Shown here: positions 60,917-64,000 of the stretch, in pieces
How the letters are laid out: the number at the start of each line of letters is the position of its first letter
Numbering within the stretch: the stretch's first letter is position 1
Assembly (NCBI RefSeq): GCF_018873765.1
Contig: NC_057916.1
Span: forward strand, 25,033,001 to 25,097,000
Source of the DNA: Telopea speciosissima
Lineage: Eukaryota; Streptophyta; Magnoliopsida; Proteales; Proteaceae
Length of the DNA: 64,000 bases
Direction of reading: 5' to 3'
Notes under the pieces: generated by a model
Told to the model about the DNA's origin: nothing
What the model saw: only the letters and a program-made list of their open reading frames with translations
Database searches by the model: none
Made by a program: the position numbers and the translations under genes

Positions 60917-61109
60917 GATTTGAAATAAACGATTCCCTTAAACAAGTGTAAGTTTAACCCACTTCAAAATTCTCAAGCCATTGTAATGTCAAAATTCAAC
61001 ATGCACAGCTACCATCCTTGGTATAAAGTACACATAACAGCCCCATTATAATACAATACAGCGTATCATCAAAACCCTTAATTGATGTTGTTGTTAGCCG
61101 GTTAACAGT

Positions 61110-61321
61110 TTGGAAACCATTTGATCAAACGGTTTCAAATCGTTTATTTAAATAGTTTGAACCAAATTGAAACCGTTTAAATAAATGATTTAGTTTGTTT
61201 TTAAAATCAGAATTTATGCATTTAATAAATGGTTTTACTTTGGAAATCATTTGGTTAAACGGTTTCAAACTGTCTGTTTAAACAGTTGGAACCAAATCAA
61301 ACCGTTTAAATACATAATTTA
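61110..61321. repeat. Direct duplication of about 129 bp
   Basis: TTTGGAAACCATTTGATCAAACGG at 61110 recurs as TTTGGAAATCATTTGGTTAAACGG at about 61239. Both are followed by TTTCAAA, TTTAAATAG/TTTAAACAG and AAACCGTTTAAATA. Each unit also contains short inverted AAACGGTTT/AAACCGTTT words. Confidence 0.6.
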
Positions 61322-62094
61322 TTTTTTTAAAATCATAACTTGACCTCGGGTTTGGTTTTGACACCCCTTAGTCTCCATGTAGAGAATAGTAAATTTCTCT
61401 GATTCACCCTAATATTTTGTTCCTTTTTTTTTTGGTGGTTTCATATGTATTTTAGAATTTGTGTAAACTAAACATGATTCTTGAATTCTAGTCATTGATA
61501 TGTCAAAGATCATGTTATGTGTCTAATGAGGCCCACTCTAATGTATGAGCGCTAAATTGAGTCAGTTTAGTATGGAATAAATTAAAGGACTTGGTTTGAC
61601 ACGTAATATTAGCTTTAGAGCTTTTGGCGTATCAGTTAAGTAACTAACATATCATAATTTTAGAACTTCTAAAATTGAGCTAGAATTGGCCAAAATCCCA
61701 ATATTAGGATTTGAAACGAACCCTACCTACACTAAGTTTTAAGCTTCACAAAACGAAACATTTTGCCCTATTTTGCTTTCAACTATCACTACCAAGTTTC
61801 AATTTGGGAATAATTTAGAATTGAAAACTTTTAGATTTAATTGGATTTATTTGAATATTGAATCGGTTCAGCTAGTGACACTTTGATTTTCTCATCGATT
61901 TATCACAAAGAAAGAAAGCAAAAAAAAAAAAAAAAAAAGAGAAAAGAAACGGTTACTTGATCCAAAGCTAAAATAGGTTTTAAACACGAAAGTTACAATT
62001 AAATTCGATGGAGAGAGAGAGAAAGAAGGGAAGAAAGAGAAGATAGCTATAGTGAATACATACAGAAATCACAAAAAGCGAAGTATAAGAAAGC

Positions 62095-62777
62095 TCAGAA
62101 GTATTCCTCGGTCCTTCCCTTGAAGCCAATTTGACCGAAAGTGAGGCAAATGAAAAGTCCCAAATGCCAAGTGATTAACCACAACCTACGTACACCGCCA
62201 CCACCACCACCACCATTAATGTTAAAAATAAACAAATCCATTTACATTCCAAAGAAATTAAGCAAAGTTAAATAGAACTACTCACCAGAACTGAGAAGTG
62301 AGAGCAGGGGGTGTAGGGAAATGGGAGAGCTCCGACCCAATGCTTTGAAAGAAGAGTCCCGTCAAGCTGTTACCGTTAATTATTGGAATGCTTGAAGGCG
62401 CTAACCACCCTATAAACCCGAACCCTATTACGTTCAGGTCTGTCCTCAGCCAATCTCTCTGGAAGCTTTAATTATAAATTCACTCAAATCAATGCCATTA
62501 TTAGTATTTAACTATAGCCGTTAAGTTAATTTACAAATTTTTGCATATTTTATTAATCTTTTTATAGAATTAATATTGTAGCAGGAATGAAGATGATTAA
62601 TTACCATGTAAACTTTCCACCTGAAGAGAGTTGTTGCTTCAAAGGGTTTCTGGCTGCAACTCCACCTGACCGTATGAAACTTGAGTTGAGATTTGATCTC
62701 TTGGGCGGAGACGATAAGAGGGAGGAGGTGGCCAAGCCTACCACGGTGGTTGATGTGGACATGATCGTCGCTGCCAT
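62095..62777 (-). CDS. PSAO: Photosystem I subunit O (PsaO), chloroplast precursor
   Basis: Three short exons, 62777-62605, 62465-62286 and 62185-62095, give 147 aa with GT-AG borders. Exon 1 encodes a Ser/Thr-rich chloroplast transit peptide (MAATIMSTSTTVVGLATSSL to SSGGKFTC). The mature protein starts around FQRDWLRTDLNVIGFGFIGW and continues APSSIPIINGNSLTGLFFQS, HFPTPPALTSQFW and WHLGLFICLTFGQIGFKGRT, ending EEYF. This is the PsaO sequence as I know it from Arabidopsis (about 140 aa), with two membrane spans. PsaO sits at the PsaL/PsaH edge of PSI, where LHCII docks during state transitions. The first two junctions split the codon TG|C, which restores the cysteine before FQRDWL. The exons are small and were found by reading the strand. 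Confidence 0.93.
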
Positions 62778-62889
62778 CCTTGCTAAGTTAGGGTTTCAGG
62801 CCTGAGTGAGCTTTAGGTTTTTGAAGCTTTAATTTTTTTATTTTTATTGGGGGCTGTCGTATGGTGGAGATTTCGTGGCTCATTACCTG

Positions 62890-63002
62890 TAGATAGAGAT
62901 AATAGATAGGATCAATAGATTCGTAGGGATTGGATATTGTTTTGTTTTCAATTCAGAGTAGACCAATTAGCTCTCGCCACATCAGACTTCTTTGGATAAA
63001 GT
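62890..63002 (-). promoter_or_regulatory. PSAO: Possible light-gene promoter motifs upstream of PSAO
   Basis: Within about 230 bp upstream of the start there are clustered GATA words (62892-62912: GATAGAGATAATAGATAGG), an inverted CCAAT (near 62963) and a GATAAA I-box-like word (near 62996). GATA/I-box motifs are typical of nuclear photosynthesis genes, but these words are short and could be chance. Confidence 0.3.
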
Positions 63003-63454
63003 GAGGGGTGGGGTTGCTGCTGGCCTTGTGTATCGACTATCGACGTCTTTTCTGTGTTTCTTTTAGGGCTACGTGTAACCCTGCGTGAGAGTTTCAGTAC
63101 TCTTATTGGTTAATTAGTTTGGTTTTATAAAATCGGAATCGGATCCAATCGAGAACCTGATGATAGCCCAATTACAAACCGACAACAAAGACTGATAAGA
63201 AACCGGATCGAAACATCTTTAACGGTTTGGTTTTTTGGGTTGGCCTAATAATATACTGAAAATTGATTCAACCAGACATAAATCAGACCAAATCGACCAA
63301 TTGACACCCTAAGTCTCAAGATAGAACTGAAGTGAAATTAAGAAAGTTTATGGACAATTAATTAGGAGCAATAGATAAAAATTAAAAGTTTTCCATAATG
63401 CATGTTGAAGAGAGACTTGACCTTGTGATTGGATTCTGTGAAACATAAATATTA
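63003..63454. other. Distal upstream region of PSAO, no gene seen
   Basis: The stretch 63120-63310 resembles the GGTTTGG/ACCGG-rich degenerate repeats found elsewhere here. Nothing coding was recognised. Confidence 0.35.
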
Positions 63455-63841
63455 GGATAAATTACACATCATCCCCTGGTTTTCAAACGAAACTCAAATC
63501 ATCCCTTGATTTTTGAAAATACTCAAATCACCTCTTGTATTTAGACCTCAATATGACAAATTAATCCTTACCGTTAGTTTTATGTTGTTAAGTGATGATG
63601 TCAGCTAGTTAAATAAATTTAAATTTCTATATTACCCTTGACATCCAAACATAATTTTTTTAAGGGTAGTATTGTAAATTTAATTCTAATGTTTTAGTAC
63701 AAAAGTAAAATAGTCCTTTCACACCAATAACTAACAACAATCTAACACCGTTACTGTAGAGGAAGACAGATGAGTATTTTAAAAAACCAGGGGGTGCTTT
63801 GAGTTTCGTTTGAAAACCACGGGGTGACGTATAATTTACCC
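63455..63841. mobile_element. Short non-autonomous TIR element
   Basis: The left end GGATAAATTACACATCATCCC pairs with the reverse complement of the right end (GGGTAAATTATACGTCACCCC), then both have CTGGTTTTCAAACGAAACTC-like sequence. The ends resemble those of 10913-12391. The flanks (AAACATAAAT and AAACATTAAC) are only suggestive of a duplication. Confidence 0.65.
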
Positions 63842-64000
63842 AAACATTAACTTTCACACCCTATTGTATGAGATTAAAAACTTACTTTCCTTGAGTTCAA
63901 TCATATGGTCAAATCCTATGGTTGAAGAGATTCACTCTTCACTCATTTGAAGAGAGGATGAGTCCATAAATTGTTGAGGAAAACAATGGAAAATTTTATA

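Larger units (their letters stand above)
60210..62094. other. Intergenic region between the S28 gene and PSAO
   Basis: The first few hundred bases hold the S28 3' UTR. The rest is repeat-like, including a SINE fragment and a duplicated block. No coding segment was seen. The two genes converge here. Confidence 0.45.

Noticed and set aside
62587..62805. Plus-strand 72-codon frame starting MKMINYHVNF as a small gene
   Set aside because: It is exactly antisense to exon 1 of PSAO, whose transit peptide and splice donor explain the open frame. No family resemblance of its own.

Overview
This is a stretch of plant nuclear DNA: split genes with GT-AG introns, a nuclear photosystem I gene with a transit-peptide exon, plant-specific transcription-factor families (NAC, TCP) and dense plant-type transposable elements. 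The gene families and repeat style fit a broad-leaved or early-diverging angiosperm; I cannot name the species from the sequence.

I find five genes. (1) A membrane-tethered NAC transcription factor, minus strand, 239-2522, four exons. (2) A five-exon plus-strand gene, 14380-33614. Its first exon reads in one frame from a class I TCP DNA-binding domain into the N-terminus of a NIT4-type nitrilase, and the nitrilase continues over four more exons. (3) A coiled-coil protein of the At5g41620 family, minus strand, 37748-40083, three exons. (4) A peptidase-family S28 lysosomal Pro-X carboxypeptidase, plus strand, 56149-60209, ten exons. (5) PSAO, photosystem I subunit O, minus strand, 62095-62777, three short exons. 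The genes have unrelated functions and look like ordinary neighbours, not a cluster.

The space between and within genes is mostly mobile DNA. At 3.8-13 kb there are solo LTRs (one of 3.27 kb with a perfect 5-bp target duplication) and a hAT-like MITE carrying a second inserted TIR element, both with 8-bp target duplications. Intron 1 of the TCP-nitrilase gene (10.3 kb) holds a complete gag-only LTR retrotransposon (TR-GAG type) and a related solo LTR. Intron 2 holds another solo LTR of the same clade in the opposite orientation. Mutator-like MITEs with 9-bp duplications lie in introns 1, 2 and 3 and downstream. The interval 40.6-56.1 kb shows no gene and contains LINE scraps, SINEs and many fold-back MITEs. 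The S28 gene carries a SINE with an 11-bp target duplication and a fold-back MITE in its introns.

The most notable observation is the open in-frame join of a TCP domain to a nitrilase that keeps its Glu-Lys-Cys catalytic residues. At the join, an ATT codon sits where a nitrilase initiator ATG would be expected.
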